Positions 1 to 11,716 of a stretch of 64,000 bases of DNA are shown in pieces. Under the pieces are notes generated by a model. It made no database searches, was not told the origin of the DNA, and saw only the letters and a program-made list of their open reading frames with translations. The position numbers and the translations under genes were made by a program. The DNA comes from Blasia pusilla (lineage: Eukaryota; Marchantiophyta; Marchantiopsida; Blasiales): positions 52,514,001 to 52,578,000 of the forward strand of contig CM114271.1 of the NCBI GenBank assembly GCA_050084515.1. The letters run 5' to 3'. How positions within the stretch are numbered: the stretch's first letter is position 1; every line of letters begins with the position of its first letter.

Positions 1-1857
1 TCCATGATTCAAGGAGGCTGGTCAAAGACAGAAGTGCTGCTCGGGAAAGTGAAACGTTCAATAGAAATTCAACATCTGCCTCGAGTCAGTAGTGTACTTC
101 TATTGCCAGCAAGTCACTGCTGTTACCTTCGCTGATTTCCACGACGGAGTATCGCCATTATTCCTGCCGTAGCCGGAGGAGTACACACGAGCTATTAGTA
201 TTCGTAAGCCCAGCCGGTCACTTTTATTTTATGTCAACTCTGGTTTGATCACTCTTCTATTCCGGCTCTGCTCTTATCGTAAGCATGCGTATCATTCTCT
301 CGAGATCCGATATCGCCGGACGTCGGATTCATATGTCGCATTCCGGATCACTCGGCAACGCCTGCTACTTTGATAATTCGAACCGCTGGCACGAAGACCC
401 CGGTAGTTCCGATGTGTGGAGGACCGCTCATCCTCTCCTGACTTTCCATTGGCTCAGCCTGCTTGAGTAGGTTGTAGTTGGGATAATCCTGCGTAGAATT
501 TCTCCATGGCGAGAGAATAGTGCTGTATGTAAACAGAGGTGAAACGCTTCGGTTGTCACTTGTAAACGGACAATTATGTCACCTTTCGTGATTATGATTG
601 ATGAATTGAGTCAACATTGAACTACACCGTAGAGTCCGTGGATATTGCATGCTTTCAGAAAGCTGTACGGGCCCCAAACCTAGGTACGCGCGTGGATGGC
701 CTCAAAAGATGTGCGCTCTCTGTGTTCTACTATGGAAGTTACGATTTCAGAATCCAATGCAAACCACCCGATTTTTCCTTTTCCTTTGCAAGAACTCACT
801 CGTCCGGGAAAGTAGGCGTCACACCTGCTCATGTGCCGACACCACAACAGAATCTCATGACTTGACGAATCCGATGACGGTTTGCGTGTGGGCCGTGTCG
901 GGCTTTATTTCGTGTTAATAAGGCTCGATTTTCAGACAGTGCTCGGGATCTGCATCAGCCGAGCTAGCGAAAAAATTCCATACTATCTGTACAAACGTAC
1001 ATGATACATGCACTGTCCGTAGATGACAGTGGCACCGTCTGCGAACTAGGAGAAGTCTAGTCTCGGACGTTGCAGCCTTGGCGTGGAGTCACGGAGGGTA
1101 TTCAACAGTTGCTCGTAGTATTCATCCCTCACAATAACTTCGCGACTCGAGCAACTGACAGTCGGTCAATCATTCTTCCACTTTGTCGCCAGGAGGAGAA
1201 CAGGAAACAGGTTCCACTTTCAAAACTTCTTCGCGCTTCGATTTACATCACGGGACCGCGATGTAAATTGATGAAGTACACTCTAACTACAGTCCATTCC
1301 CTTTCTTGACTTCTAACCTTCTTCACAATGTCCCCAAACTCGTACACACATCGGATTCAATCCATTTATTGCTTCAGTCAAAGTCGCGCGTTATTTGTGT
1401 GATAGAACTTCTTCCTTAACTTGCTTGCTCACGTAAACCTGATCTGCATGCTCTCATTTTTCGCCCGCGCGGTTGTTTCAACAATTGTGAAGTGTCGACG
1501 TAAAGAGTTGCGAAGATACAATAGTCAATGTCTTCGTACAGAGTCAGGTACCATTATAAAACACTCGTTACAAATTGTGAGTATGCACATGTCATTTCGA
1601 GACGGAATTCTGAAGGCGGACAATAAAGAAATTGAAGCCCTGACGATGTATTTGCTGGCAATCAATCCCTAGTTTCACTGTAGAGCTACGAGGAAGGCCA
1701 TGCGACTTCGATCTCAAACTCTGGCCCTACATGGACTCCACAGATTTGACCTCCCCATCTGAAGCCCCGAACATGCTAAAGCGGTCGGAAGCGCATGGCT
1801 CTAGAGCCAGCGATTCCTCCACAGTTGCCTCCGGCCCCACGACGACCGCAGAATCTC
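1..1857. other. Non-coding flank, no gene recognised
   Basis: Only short overlapping open frames (60-118 codons) occur here, and none has a recognisable domain, compositional bias or splice context. I see no RNA gene or transposon protein. The right part may hold the 3' flank of the small minus-strand gene that ends at 1858. Confidence 0.4.
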
Positions 1858-2163
1858 TCAAGCGCTAGCCGCGAGCCCGCGGCACTTGAAGTTGCAAAGC
1901 CCGAAGAAATCGATGACCTCGGAGCCGAGATCGAAAGAGCACACTCGGGGAATACCGCAAGGGTGAACGATGTCGTTGATCACATGCGGGCAGCAGGCCT
2001 CCGGTCGATCCGTCATCGCCAGACAGTCCTGCACCCCAGACGCTACGCTCGCCGCCGTGCAAGTCGGTCGCGCCATCCCTCGCTCGAAAGTGCCCGAGAT
2101 CACCAGAACCCACAGCGCAAGCATTGCCCACTTCCACGCCTGCCATCTTAGACTGCGATCCAT
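1858..2163 (-). CDS. Small secreted cysteine-rich protein (candidate)
   Basis: This is a 101-codon frame starting at the ATG whose complement is at 2161-2163. The first 30 or so residues look like a signal peptide: basic and aromatic start (MDRSLRWQAWKW), a hydrophobic core (AMLALWVLVISG), and a possible cleavage site after GMA. The mature part has eight cysteines in the order C-x11-C-x9-CC-x10-C-x5-C-x14-C-x3-C, and ends at a TGA at 1858-1860. An eight-cysteine pattern with a central CC recalls plant lipid-transfer and related secreted proteins, but the spacing does not match the LTP motif, so I assign no family. A longer in-frame start at 2238 would bury the signal peptide, so the internal ATG was chosen. 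It could be a chance frame in GC-rich DNA. Confidence 0.45.
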   Translation of the reverse strand: MDRSLRWQAWKWAMLALWVLVISGTFERGMARPTCTAASVASGVQDCLAMTDRPEACCPHVINDIVHPCGIPRVCSFDLGSEVIDFFGLCNFKCRGLAASA

Positions 2164-2248
2164 CGCTTCCTCCCTCCGACTCGCAAAACTCAGCGCCGCC
2201 TCGCGTAGATCGATGATCGATCTCGGTCCGGGACCCAATCGCGTGTTT

Positions 2249-2277
2249 CCCAGCGCCAGCGCCAGCGCCAGCGCCCG
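2249..2277. repeat. Short GCCAGC tandem repeat
   Basis: A hexamer of the type CAGCGC repeats about five times. It lies just upstream of the start of the minus-strand cysteine-rich frame and would fall in its 5' leader or promoter. Confidence 0.7.
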
Positions 2278-2540
2278 TTCGCTCGGAGTCGGGCCGTCGA
2301 CCTTTCGGGCGAGCGCGCGCTGGGGAAGCTGACCACGTCACCACTCCGACTCTCTGGTGAATCGCTCGCCGTGCTCCACGCGGGAACTCTCCGGCCACGC
2401 ACCGGTGACCGCTGAGGCCGCGGACGTGGGTTGCCGGACACCAGGGGTGTCGGAAGAACGAGCGCGAGGCCGGTAGGGTTACAAGTAGGGTTGGGGTCCA
2501 AACGTATGGCGGGGGTTAGACAGAGTGGACTCACGATTCG

Positions 2541-5500
2541 ATGCGGGTGGAAGATGCTTGTATTCTCGAGATATTTATCTATCTATCTTATCTATCTCTA
2601 ACAGTAGCGACAGTTCTCTTGTCATTTAGTGGTGATCATAGTCCAGGAGTTGTTATATTATCTTTGATGTTGCTGAATTTGGTCTATTGGGGACGACCCC
2701 TTATTTCTTTTCAGAGCCGGTTTTGGCCAGCTGGTTTTTGGCTCTCTATGCCCCCCGCCCCCCCCCCATGGGTTTTTCATCAAGCTTTTTATTGAAGTTT
2801 TATCATTTCTATCTACCTCTAATACACCTGCAACTACTCTTAAGGGCGATAGACATTCTTAAGGTTTACCCTTTTCTTTTTACTTTTCGATATATTTGTC
2901 CTCACTGGTCATTTCTTTTGTTGAATTTTTTTTAGTATCATTCATCCTTTTTATAGTATCATTCATCCTTTTTATGCATGAATGGAGAGTGCTAGGCTAA
3001 GACCATTTTTTCATAGGCTAACATCATTTGGTAAAATTTGTACATATGCATCTAATATTAGGAGAGAACTTCACATATTGGATTGAATGACATGGTGGCT
3101 TGAATCACATGAGAGTATGGAACCCGGATCGTTACTTCATATTGAGCAATATGACTTATATCTATCCAAATTTCTATCTACTTCTAGTCTCTTACTATGT
3201 TAATATTTTAGGAAAGGAAAAAAATAATTAAAAATCTTCTCTAAGTGAGAAAATTTTATTGGTTTTTTTAAACGATTGTACTTAAATTAATTTTCTTATT
3301 TTATGTTTTTTTACAAGGATTCGTAAATTATTGAATACTTTTTATAGCAAAGATTGTTGATAAGAGGTGTTATGTTATTCCTAAGTCAAGCATGTCTTAT
3401 TTTGGTCCTTTTTAAACAATCTTATAGTTATGGTATTTTATTTCATAGAATTTTTAATATTGGTAAGTTAATTGGAGGTTGGATCCCAACTTTCACCAAA
3501 AATTGTGGTTTTGGACTTCTATGACTTCCCCTTATCTTTTTAAAATTCTATTCTATGGAAGAATCAATAGAATCATTTTTTGGAAGGGGTAATTATAAAT
3601 ATAGATAATAATAAAAAAAGGGAATCACAAACTTCTATTATGACTTTACCCATTTATTTTTATGATGGAAGTCATAAAAATAAGCTTGAAATTATTATTC
3701 AATGGGAAAGATTCATCATATTCATTGAAAATAATCATATATGAAATAAAAGTGATTTCCAATTTTCTCATTTTTAAGTGAAAAAAATATGTATAACAAT
3801 GTATGCAATACATATTTGATTCATTTTCCAAATAGTTAATATTGGTTTGTTTTTCAGAATCCCATGTTGTGAAGTACACAAGGAACAAAGATTTGAAACT
3901 AGTGATGTCTTCTACGTTGGCCTCATAAACAAACTCGGAATATTTATATTTTTCATGGGTTACATCAGTGCTATAAGCATCGCGAAGAATAAACAATGTT
4001 GATCCAAACCATCCTAGAATTTTAGAAGCCTTTACCTCTCTTTCAATAACATGCTAGATGGTTATCCATAGAAAATCCAAGTGTAAGTTAAAAATCTAGT
4101 AACAAGTGATCAATCTATGAAAGGGTTTCATGTGCTTAGAGTGGAGTTTCTAGATTATATAGTTGAGTAGGCCTTTATTTATGTGTGGTTTTTTTCTTTC
4201 TCTTCTTTTCTCTTGTTTCACTCCAACATGGAGGCTTTTTCCATATGTTATTCTACAATAAAAATACATCCAAACAATGTAATAAAATTTTATTCAACTT
4301 AAGTTTTAAAGAGAGCCTCAAATATTTTTGGTATTAGAATAAATATTACTAAAATGATTGGTGAATCAATAAATGTTATTATATTTGGATCTACTTATGG
4401 GAGAATATTTGAAAATAAGAATTTACAATTAGCCACTCATTATAAGTCTTTAAAGATGTGGAGAAATGATAATAATGATAGAATTATATTCTCACTTGTG
4501 CAATGAAAGTATAAAAAAACTATATATTCTTATCATATTTATAAACCAAAGTTCAAGTTCATAGGAAAAAATATATAGAGCAGTTTCAGAAGTTCAAATG
4601 ACTAATTGATCGCTAGATAATTTTTACAAAAGATAGTTATTTTAGCTAGTTTGGAATAAAACTTAAAGTTTCTGTTAAATCAGATTAGAGATTCATCAAC
4701 CTTAAATCGAGAGGATGTTGAGACAAATCTAGAAATTATTTGTCAATTTTAGAATTTGATTTTTTTTGTAATGACAAGAATTTCAATCTATTTTAAAAAT
4801 ATTAAACTATATGAAAATAAATTCTTGCAAATTATTTATCTTCAAGATATTTCTCCGAAAAAAATTACCTAGATTATATAACCAAAATTATTTGCAAGAT
4901 GAAGCTAGAACTTGAGCCCTACGTATCTAAATGAGATCTAGATAGAAATTTAATTTCTAAAAAATTCCTCAAATTGATAACTCTTCCCACAACCATATTT
5001 TAAATTATTCAAATTGGGACCACATTCATTACTTAGTTTGCTTTGCGGCTCCAATTATTTGCATATGTAGACTTCTTTAGAAATTTCAAAAAGTAATACT
5101 TGTGGAATGTATCAAATAAGAGAAACGATAAGAGAAAGTTGAAATATAAATGGAAATTTATTCACAATAATTGTGAACCCTCCAAAGCTATTTGATAGCT
5201 TGGATCAGAGTTATAGTACTATTCTGAACAAAGTCAAGACCTACATTCCAATTATATGAGAAAGAATAAATAAACAGATCAGTGATGATAGATATTCAAT
5301 TTTCCAAGCGGGTACACATAAAGTTCAAGATAGTGGAGTCATCTTTTTTCGATCCATATCTACATCTGAAGTATTTGTATACGCCAATCTTCTATGTGTA
5401 TACACATGAGATCCATAAATAATACATTTTCCAAATAATCTTAACCTATTCAAAAAGTTCTCAAAAGGAGACAAGATATACAAGATCTATCTAATTTTAG

Positions 5501-5734
5501 AAGGGTTTAACCAAAGATGAAAGAGAAGTCCTTCTTCTTATTACAACACCTATGTTGCTTTAATATTATAGACGTGTGTCATAAATTCAAAGTTGGTAAA
5601 TTAACAAGCCTTTAGTTATGAATCTAGTCTTTTTAGTATGGACTTTCTATTCTTTATGACAATTTCCAGTATATAGTCCATACTTTGTAACTTCAGCTAA
5701 AACTTCCTACCTTTAATAGACAACTTGAATACTT
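2541..5734. other. AT-rich non-coding DNA
   Basis: Composition changes abruptly near 2.55 kb to AT-rich sequence that runs to about 7.4 kb. A perfect 21-bp tandem duplication (unit tagtatcattcatcctttt plus a) lies at about 2934-2975. The open frames (for example 3646-3996 minus, 116 codons) are low-complexity and show no known domain. I see no gene. Confidence 0.5.
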
Positions 5735-6245
5735 TAGCTAGTATGTGCCACCCTTTCTTGGCTATCTCTATATGTTGAATATGATCTTAATAGATGCATT
5801 GATGAAAATTTATTATATTCCTTTCGATATTGTTCAATGCTCTAGCATATGAGTAAACTGGAGAAGAAGGAGAAATATTTTTAGACTTAAGGATAAATAG
5901 GAGTAGTGAGTTGATTGAAACATAAGAATTGGCATATTGTAATAAAGTCCTTATGGCAATTTCTAGATATAAAGTCCATACTACAAAGACTTTATAGTAT
6001 GGACTTTATATCAAGAAATTGCCACATGAACTTTATAAGAGAATGCCAATTCTTATGTCTCAATCAACTCACTACTCCTATTTATCCTTAAGTCTAATAA
6101 ACTTTATCCTTCTTCTCTAGTTTACTCATATGTGAGCATGTTGAACAATATGGAAAGGAATATAATAAATTTCCATCAATGCATTTATGAAAGATCATAT
6201 TCAACATATAGAGATAGCCAAGAAAGGGTTGCACGTACTTGCTAA
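5735..6245. mobile_element. Foldback (inverted-repeat) element, MITE-like
   Basis: Two arms of about 250 bp (roughly 5735-5983 and 5995-6245) are near-complementary around a loop at 5984-5994. For example, agtccatacta at 5973-5983 faces tagtatggact at 5995-6005, and the match continues through the sequence around 5760 and 6215. A direct repeat lies outside the arms: the sequence cttcctacct...gacaacttgaat occurs near 5703-5730 and again near 6384-6413. Arm length and AT-richness suggest a foldback or MITE-type element able to form a long hairpin RNA. There is no coding content. Confidence 0.7.
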
Positions 6246-6420
6246 TATACGAGTGGACGATAGGGATATAAAATGTTCAGATGACTCAATATTACTTAAT
6301 TGATAAAAAATAGTCCTAATATTAAGGATGTATTTAGTTATGATCTACGATTCTTTCCCAACCTCGTTGAATTGCAACTTTAACTACAACTTCCTACCTG
6401 TAGTAGACAACTTGAATAAT

Positions 6421-6595
6421 CAAACAGAGTTAAAGCATATATATCTTTGTGAGAAATTAAAGTCCAATTAGGAATATAACTTATTAGGAGAAGATTCAAG
6501 CAAGTAGAACGAAGGGGTTCACCTCTTTAAAAGCAAAGAGATGGGGGATTAGAATAAAGTAAAGTATGTATATCTATTTTATTTTATTTTTCCAA
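6421..6595. repeat. Dispersed repeat, copy 1 (inverted copy near 38.4 kb)
   Basis: This stretch matches the reverse complement of about 38385-38570 over roughly 170 bp at high identity. Shared landmarks include tgagaaattaaagtcca, ataacttattagga and gagatgggggattagaata. It is a copy of an interspersed family whose ends I cannot define. Confidence 0.75.
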
Positions 6596-6678
6596 ACTTC
6601 TAGGTATACAAGTTATTGTAGATTCCTGAAAAATCCCAATTGGTATTCCAAGATGCCAACCAGCTTCACCATATACAA

Positions 6679-7403
6679 TTAACAAAAAAAGCGCAATGGA
6701 ACATATGCTTCATTTAGGTCTAATATACGTCTTGCACCCCCTCCATGTAATTGCACAACAATATCACAACGATCAACACATTCACTTCCATTACTTGGAA
6801 AAATTGTTGCAACTTTAGAAGCCAATGGTAAGTTATAACGTTTGGCCTCAAGCCCACACTTACTTGCCTTAAGGACGATGTGCATGTTAGACTCACTTGC
6901 CGCATTTGTGATCTGCCGAAATTTTTTCACATACGGATTATGTTCGTGTAACATCTGTTGTAGCCCTTCTAAGATATTAGGTTGGAGATTATGAGACATG
7001 ACTCTTCCTCGATCCTCCAATTCATTCTCAACTTCATGAATATAGATCTGAGAAAATCTAGGATGATCCCCTTCTTTTGGATGAAGTGGTCCAATAGTAT
7101 GGTAGATCCCACCTTGAACCCTAAAATGTCCGGTACGACCAATTTGCTCCGTCACATGAGTTCTTGTAGATGCTATTTGTAGTGCAGAATTATAAGCTTG
7201 AGCATGGGTAAGAAGTGAGCACTTTGAGCACCAATACCTGAAATCAATGATTCAAAAATGGAGGAGTCTTTTTCAAGAATGGAAGTTGTATTTTTCCATG
7301 ATTGCAACACATACCAATTAAAAGGCGATTTGCAAAACCTTGTAGCCTTCACCTTCTTACATTTCCAATGAAGAGCATGACATGAAGGACATATCTCAGT
7401 CAT
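6679..7403 (-). pseudogene. Helitron helicase-like N-terminal fragment
   Basis: Two minus-strand frames, 7403-7173 and 7155-6679, read as consecutive parts of a plant Helitron Rep/helicase-like protein. The first carries the CPSCHALHW motif near its start, like the zinc-binding segment of Helitron proteins. The second carries FRVQGGIYHTIGPLHPKEG, then a QIYIHEVENELEDR segment, then NPYVKKFR. It ends in a stretch like the family's block preceding the helicase-like domain (CDIVVQLHGGGARRILDLNE). The frames are joined by a frameshift near 7170-7200. The Rep catalytic region and the SF1 helicase are absent, so this is a dead fragment. Neither Helitron terminus was identified. Confidence 0.7.
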
Positions 7404-7414
7404 CTTTCCAATAG

Positions 7415-7480
7415 TGAGATGTCATGTTGATCGACTTATAATTGATGCCTCAATTGTAAGTCGATAAACATGACGTCTCA
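7415..7480. repeat. 31-bp stem hairpin next to the Helitron fragment
   Basis: Arms at 7415-7445 and 7450-7480 pair over about 31 bp with roughly three mismatches around a 4-nt loop (tgcc). It lies just upstream, in minus-strand terms, of the Helitron fragment. It could be a small foldback element or a hairpin precursor; there is no evidence of expression. Confidence 0.6.
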
Positions 7481-7908
7481 AGTTTTCTTACATCACTTTC
7501 TTTGAAGTTTCGAGTCCGTGCAAGATTGAGTGACTTGTTGAATTTTTCACAATCCTTCCAATATTAGTCAATATATGAACATTTGTTGAAGTAGGAAACA
7601 TAACTCCACTCCCTCTTGGGTTTTCAACTCCACAAAGTGCAGAATATATCTCAATAACTTGATGTATGGAAGCATCCTCAATAAGTTCATGTTCTTGATC
7701 TCTAAAAATCAAGGTTGCATGTGGACAAAGTCCGTGTCCGTGGACATGTCCATGTCCGTCCTATGGAAGGACTTGTACATATGGGCCCTACCTTTCCCTT
7801 CTTTATGCTTCCTCTTACTTGCCTTTGTGTTCCATACTCCCCCATTTCTTCCTCCCTCCACCTCCACTCCCTCCTCCCTCATTGCTCCACTCATCCTTGC
7901 CTTGCCTT
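7481..7908. other. Intergenic stretch left of element 1
   Basis: Short frames only. The segment 7715-7765 contains repeated gtccgtgtccgtggacatgt-like sequence resembling the outer parts of the GC-rich repeat at 34.8-35.2 kb. The last 200 bp are pyrimidine-rich and run directly into the TGTCAC start of element 1. Confidence 0.4.
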
Positions 7909-8569
7909 TGTCACGACTCTTAGGATAGATCAGTGGGATCTATCAGAGCGTCTGCACGAGTAGTGGAGGATAGGCCTAGGAGGTCGAGGATGACCTGTTG
8001 AGGCCCCGGAAAACCTGAGAGAGCAGGTTTCCCCTTCGTTTCGGCTCATTTGGAGCCATATAGAGAAACTTACTATTTCGGGTAAGTTTCCATATTGGGG
8101 ATAGTTGACTTTCCAATTTGGGAAGTAGCCCTTGACCTGCTATAGTAGGTCAAGATCCAAGGAGGTGACCTGCAAGCATAGGTTACCGTTGAGAGGGCTT
8201 GGGAGAGGGAAGGGGGTATACCTCCAAGAGAGAGAGTTTGAGAGCTCATTCTCTCTTTGTTGAACCTCTGGGCATAAGGCAGCAGAGCTATGGTCCCTTG
8301 CCTCGTGAGTGTAACCCAAGCCTCTCATTAGGAGAGTGGGTTTGGTTTGACATGAGAGAGAGTGCACACCTTTAAGAGCTATGGTGTGAGATGGTGTAGA
8401 GAGAGATTGGATCTTACTTTACAAAGAGAGAATGAGAGAGTGAGAGAGCTTCATGGGGGAGCTCACTGGTCACTCGCTATTTTTTCAGATTGGGGACCAT
8501 GTTCCCTGTTCAGCGGCTCATGGGAGTGCTCACCGGAGCAAGGGCTGCTTTGATTATTCTTTGCATTTG
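7909..8569 (+). repeat. Element 1 left terminal block A
   Basis: It starts TGTCACGACT. The same sequence restarts at 17270 after block B, and again in inverted orientation ending at 34557. It contains a stem GGTGACCTG...AGGTTACC (8164-8187) shared with the element 2 family, and a palindrome TTGACCTGCTATAGTAGGTC (about 8128-8149). The right boundary is uncertain, because the matching right copy is cut off. Confidence 0.7.
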
Positions 8570-10117
8570 ACGATTTTTCGTGTGTAAGAGTGGCGCGTGG
8601 AAGCTCTGCCCAATTTCTGATAGGGATTGATTATGGGGGTGGGTTGCCCCATGCCGGTGCACTTGAGAGCACCATGTAGCTTGCTGATTTGTATTTTTAT
8701 AGGTTTTACATTTTCGTTGGGAGAAATCAGCGCGGAAGCGATGCCAACTTTTCTGCAGAAGAAAGATACATTGGGCTTTACAACAATCCCCGTAAATTTT
8801 TACTGGAATGTTTGATTCAAAATATTTTTTGACGCTATTGTAGATCGTGAAGCTGTGCACACTGTGCAACAAACAATGCGCAATTTGGAGTTGTGAGAAA
8901 AAAGTTATGGTCAATCTTGCATAACTGCCATTGCTAGGCAATTTTTAGGGTTAAATTGTTCAAACCCTAAACCAGCCGCCATGCCGGCGGCGGCCGTCGC
9001 CGTCATAGTCACCATCAATGGTCTGCCGTTGATGATCAACAGTTGCCATCACCGGTCGACCATCACCATCAATGGTCAATTGTCACCGTCAATGGTCCAC
9101 CGTCCGTTGTCCACCCTTTGGTTGCCATTGCCGCCGTTACGGAGTGGAGAGTCTTCCACGACGTTTGTTGATTCTCTGACTTACCTCGCCACCACATACT
9201 TTGTTTTGGCCACCACTGTCGTCGCAATTTTGTCATCAACTAGTGATGGCAGATGATCTTCGGTTATGGTGTTTCAGTTTGATTTCATGCTGCTATGTTG
9301 TGATTGGTAGCCGCTCGACGACGATCGAGTACCGTGCTATGACACCCGTAGCCGCAACGCGCCGTGCCGCTCGTGGCCGAACGGCACCGTCTCGATCGCG
9401 GAGCCGCTCCATCATTGTGGAGCAGAGTGTGGGTTTATTGTTGATTGAGGAGGGTATACCACCGAGTGCCGCATCCCACCATCGAGGGCCGTTCCGTGCC
9501 GCCTGCAACGCCGCACCGTTTCGCTAGAACCGCACTGTCTATCGAGGTGTTTTGAGTAGGCTCAGTACGGGAGGAGTATGACTTGCTGATTGGAAGAGTT
9601 GTCTCCACGACCGAGTTGGGGCCGAGATTTGCAGTTGCTGAGGAGCGACATTGACATGTGTTCAGGTTACCCATTCTGGTCATTTACCCTGCATGCGTGA
9701 GGGATTCTAGGATTTGGGTAGTTTATTTGGGGATATTGGGTTGTATGGATGCTGAGAGCATCATTTATGTACATGGTTTAGGGGACATAGACCTGTATGG
9801 GATGTCTGGAGTTGAGGGTAGGTTTTCGATGAGATGATAGCCTGGTCGATTTGCTGCACCACGTCGCTTGTTGCCGCACGTTACACGTCTCGGGGAGGGA
9901 GAGTGTAGATCGAGTGCCGCATGTTTGGGATGAGTGATTGAGGGATTACTCGCGAGGTTGAGAGTGATCGAGTGAGAGGGGCACGAGGGTCATCATGGTG
10001 TCCATTCGGGACTTTGAGAGGCGAGGTGGTGAACCCAAGAGTAGCTCTAGAGGTTTTATGCGAAGTAGCGCGAGGTTCTGAGGGTCTCCACGTGAGGGAC
10101 CACCTCGACCTCCTTCT
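8570..10117 (+). other. Element 1 leader region
   Basis: About 1.5 kb between block A and gag with no recognised protein. A primer-binding site should lie at its start; a TGGCGCGTGG-like sequence near 8591 is a candidate, but I could not match it to a tRNA with confidence. A run of catcaccaatggt-like repeats lies around 9010-9100. Confidence 0.5.
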
Positions 10118-11377
10118 GTGTCATCGTCAAATGAGGGGGAGGGTGTAGAGGAGTTTGTGAGCATATCACCACACATTGTGAGTGGTCCTACCGGTTGGGC
10201 GTACGAGATGGACGACCGGGGTAGAGGACCGCGTAGGTTTTCAGTTGTTGTAAGTACGATTGGGTTGCACGATTTCATAGAAGAGTTTAGGAGTTGGTGC
10301 AACTCCCAACGGGCCAAGAACTCTAGAGAGTTCAACCCGTTTACAACATGGAATGGTATATTCCAACATTTAGAGGGGGCGCCCATGTACGATTACCATG
10401 AGTTCTCCCATCGATGTGCCCAAGAGGTTGAGGCATGGCGACTCTACTATGACCCACACTATGTGTCATGGACGGAGCCGTTCCCACAGGAGGAGGAGGA
10501 GGAGTCAAGAGAGGTTTTTTCCTCTTCCACTAGTGATGTTTTAGGAGGGGTTACTCGCAGTGGAGTCGTTGCACCATCTAGTCAGGTTCGTCCCAGGTTC
10601 AACCCCGTGGTTGAGTTCTTCGTTGAGTTGAGGGCCAGCTACCAAGGGGTACGTACGGAGAAGTTACGGAGCATCCACGACTTCCAGAGGCGCCCGAGTG
10701 AGAGTTTATGTGAGGCTTACACTCTCTTGCGTCGGTTGATCAACGTCACCCAGGGGATGACGGAGGCTCAGGCTATCCAGTCATGGTACGCGATGCTAGA
10801 CCGGACCCTGCGGACACGAGTGCGGGAGGGGGTGTTTCTTATGAAAACCTCCCCTACGTTGAGAGATGTTTTTAGGACTGCCGAGAATATTGAGCACAAC
10901 ATGGCGGAGGAGAGCGTAGCCACCATGGGTTATGGGCGAGACCAATCACGATTGGCTGCACCACCTGTGCAACAACGTGGACTCCGAGATAGGTCGACTG
11001 TGGCACCACGAACTCAAGGAGGATATCGGGAGGCCGTGCCACAGAGACCTGCGCCTTCATATGTGGCTCAGCAGCAACCGCCTACTATGACTTGTTGGTC
11101 ATGTGGTGGAGCCCATCATCAACGCAATTGCACTCGTCAGGGTCATGGACGTGTGCCTCAACATGGAGGAGGAGATGGTGCTACACCACGAGGTTATCAT
11201 TGTGACTATTGTCAGAGGTATGGTCATACACGCGCTAGGTGTTTCAGTTTACATCATGAGTTACGTCCGGACCGAGGGCCAGAGAGGGCACCAGAGCGAG
11301 TAGCCGGTCCGGGAGGGCCTAGAGATCGTGCAGCAAGTGGTCCCGTTGGGGGACGAGGAGCTGGAGTTGCCCGATAG
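10118..11377 (+). CDS. Gag polyprotein of element 1 with two zinc knuckles
   Basis: An uninterrupted 419-codon frame. It packages the element RNA into virus-like particles in the cytoplasm. The N-terminal half is capsid-like, with the Ty3/gypsy retrotransposon-gag pattern DFQRRPSESLCEAYTLLRRL around residues 188-207. The C-terminal part has two CCHC-type knuckles: C-x2-C-x3-H-x4-C from residue 326 (CWSCGGAHHQRNC) and canonical C-x2-C-x4-H-x4-C from residue 362 (CDYCQRYGHTRARC). The tail is Gly/Arg/Pro-rich, as expected for nucleocapsid. The related frame at 47541-49052 has the same architecture, which supports this start and extent. The frame is open although pol is broken, suggesting fairly recent loss of function or chance survival. 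Confidence 0.85.
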   Translation: MSSSNEGEGVEEFVSISPHIVSGPTGWAYEMDDRGRGPRRFSVVVSTIGLHDFIEEFRSWCNSQRAKNSREFNPFTTWNGIFQHLEGAPMYDYHEFSHRCAQEVEAWRLYYDPHYVSWTEPFPQEEEEESREVFSSSTSDVLGGVTRSGVVAPSSQVRPRFNPVVEFFVELRASYQGVRTEKLRSIHDFQRRPSESLCEAYTLLRRLINVTQGMTEAQAIQSWYAMLDRTLRTRVREGVFLMKTSPTLRDVFRTAENIEHNMAEESVATMGYGRDQSRLAAPPVQQRGLRDRSTVAPRTQGGYREAVPQRPAPSYVAQQQPPTMTCWSCGGAHHQRNCTRQGHGRVPQHGGGDGATPRGYHCDYCQRYGHTRARCFSLHHELRPDRGPERAPERVAGPGGPRDRAASGPVGGRGAGVAR

Positions 11378-11418
11378 GGTGGTGGAGCTGCCCGTGGAGG
11401 AGGTAGAGTACCACCACC

Positions 11419-11466
11419 TAGACGCACCGAGGGAGACGCACCGAGGGAGACGCACCGAGGGAGACG
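11419..11466 (+). repeat. Tandem repeat, unit gacgcaccgaggga
   Basis: A 14-bp unit repeats three times plus a partial copy just after the gag stop, in the gag-pro spacer. It is absent from the equivalent part of element 2, so it arose in this lineage. Confidence 0.8.
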
Positions 11467-11716
11467 TGAGGCTGGGATAGCTGCTCAGATACAGCACCTA
11501 CAGGAGCAGATTGCCGCAATGGCATTGAGATTACCAGATGCCGAATTTGTGGCATCGACATCGTATGGAGCAGCCAGAGATATGGAGGATCCTGGTTGGA
11601 TATGGGGGGTTTCCTAGATGTAGGCCACCGCACTTGTGAGGCGTGGAGCAACCATAGAGTTGGATTCATAGCGAGGGGAAGCCATAAAACATACTAGGCT
11701 TCCTCAATCTTTCACG

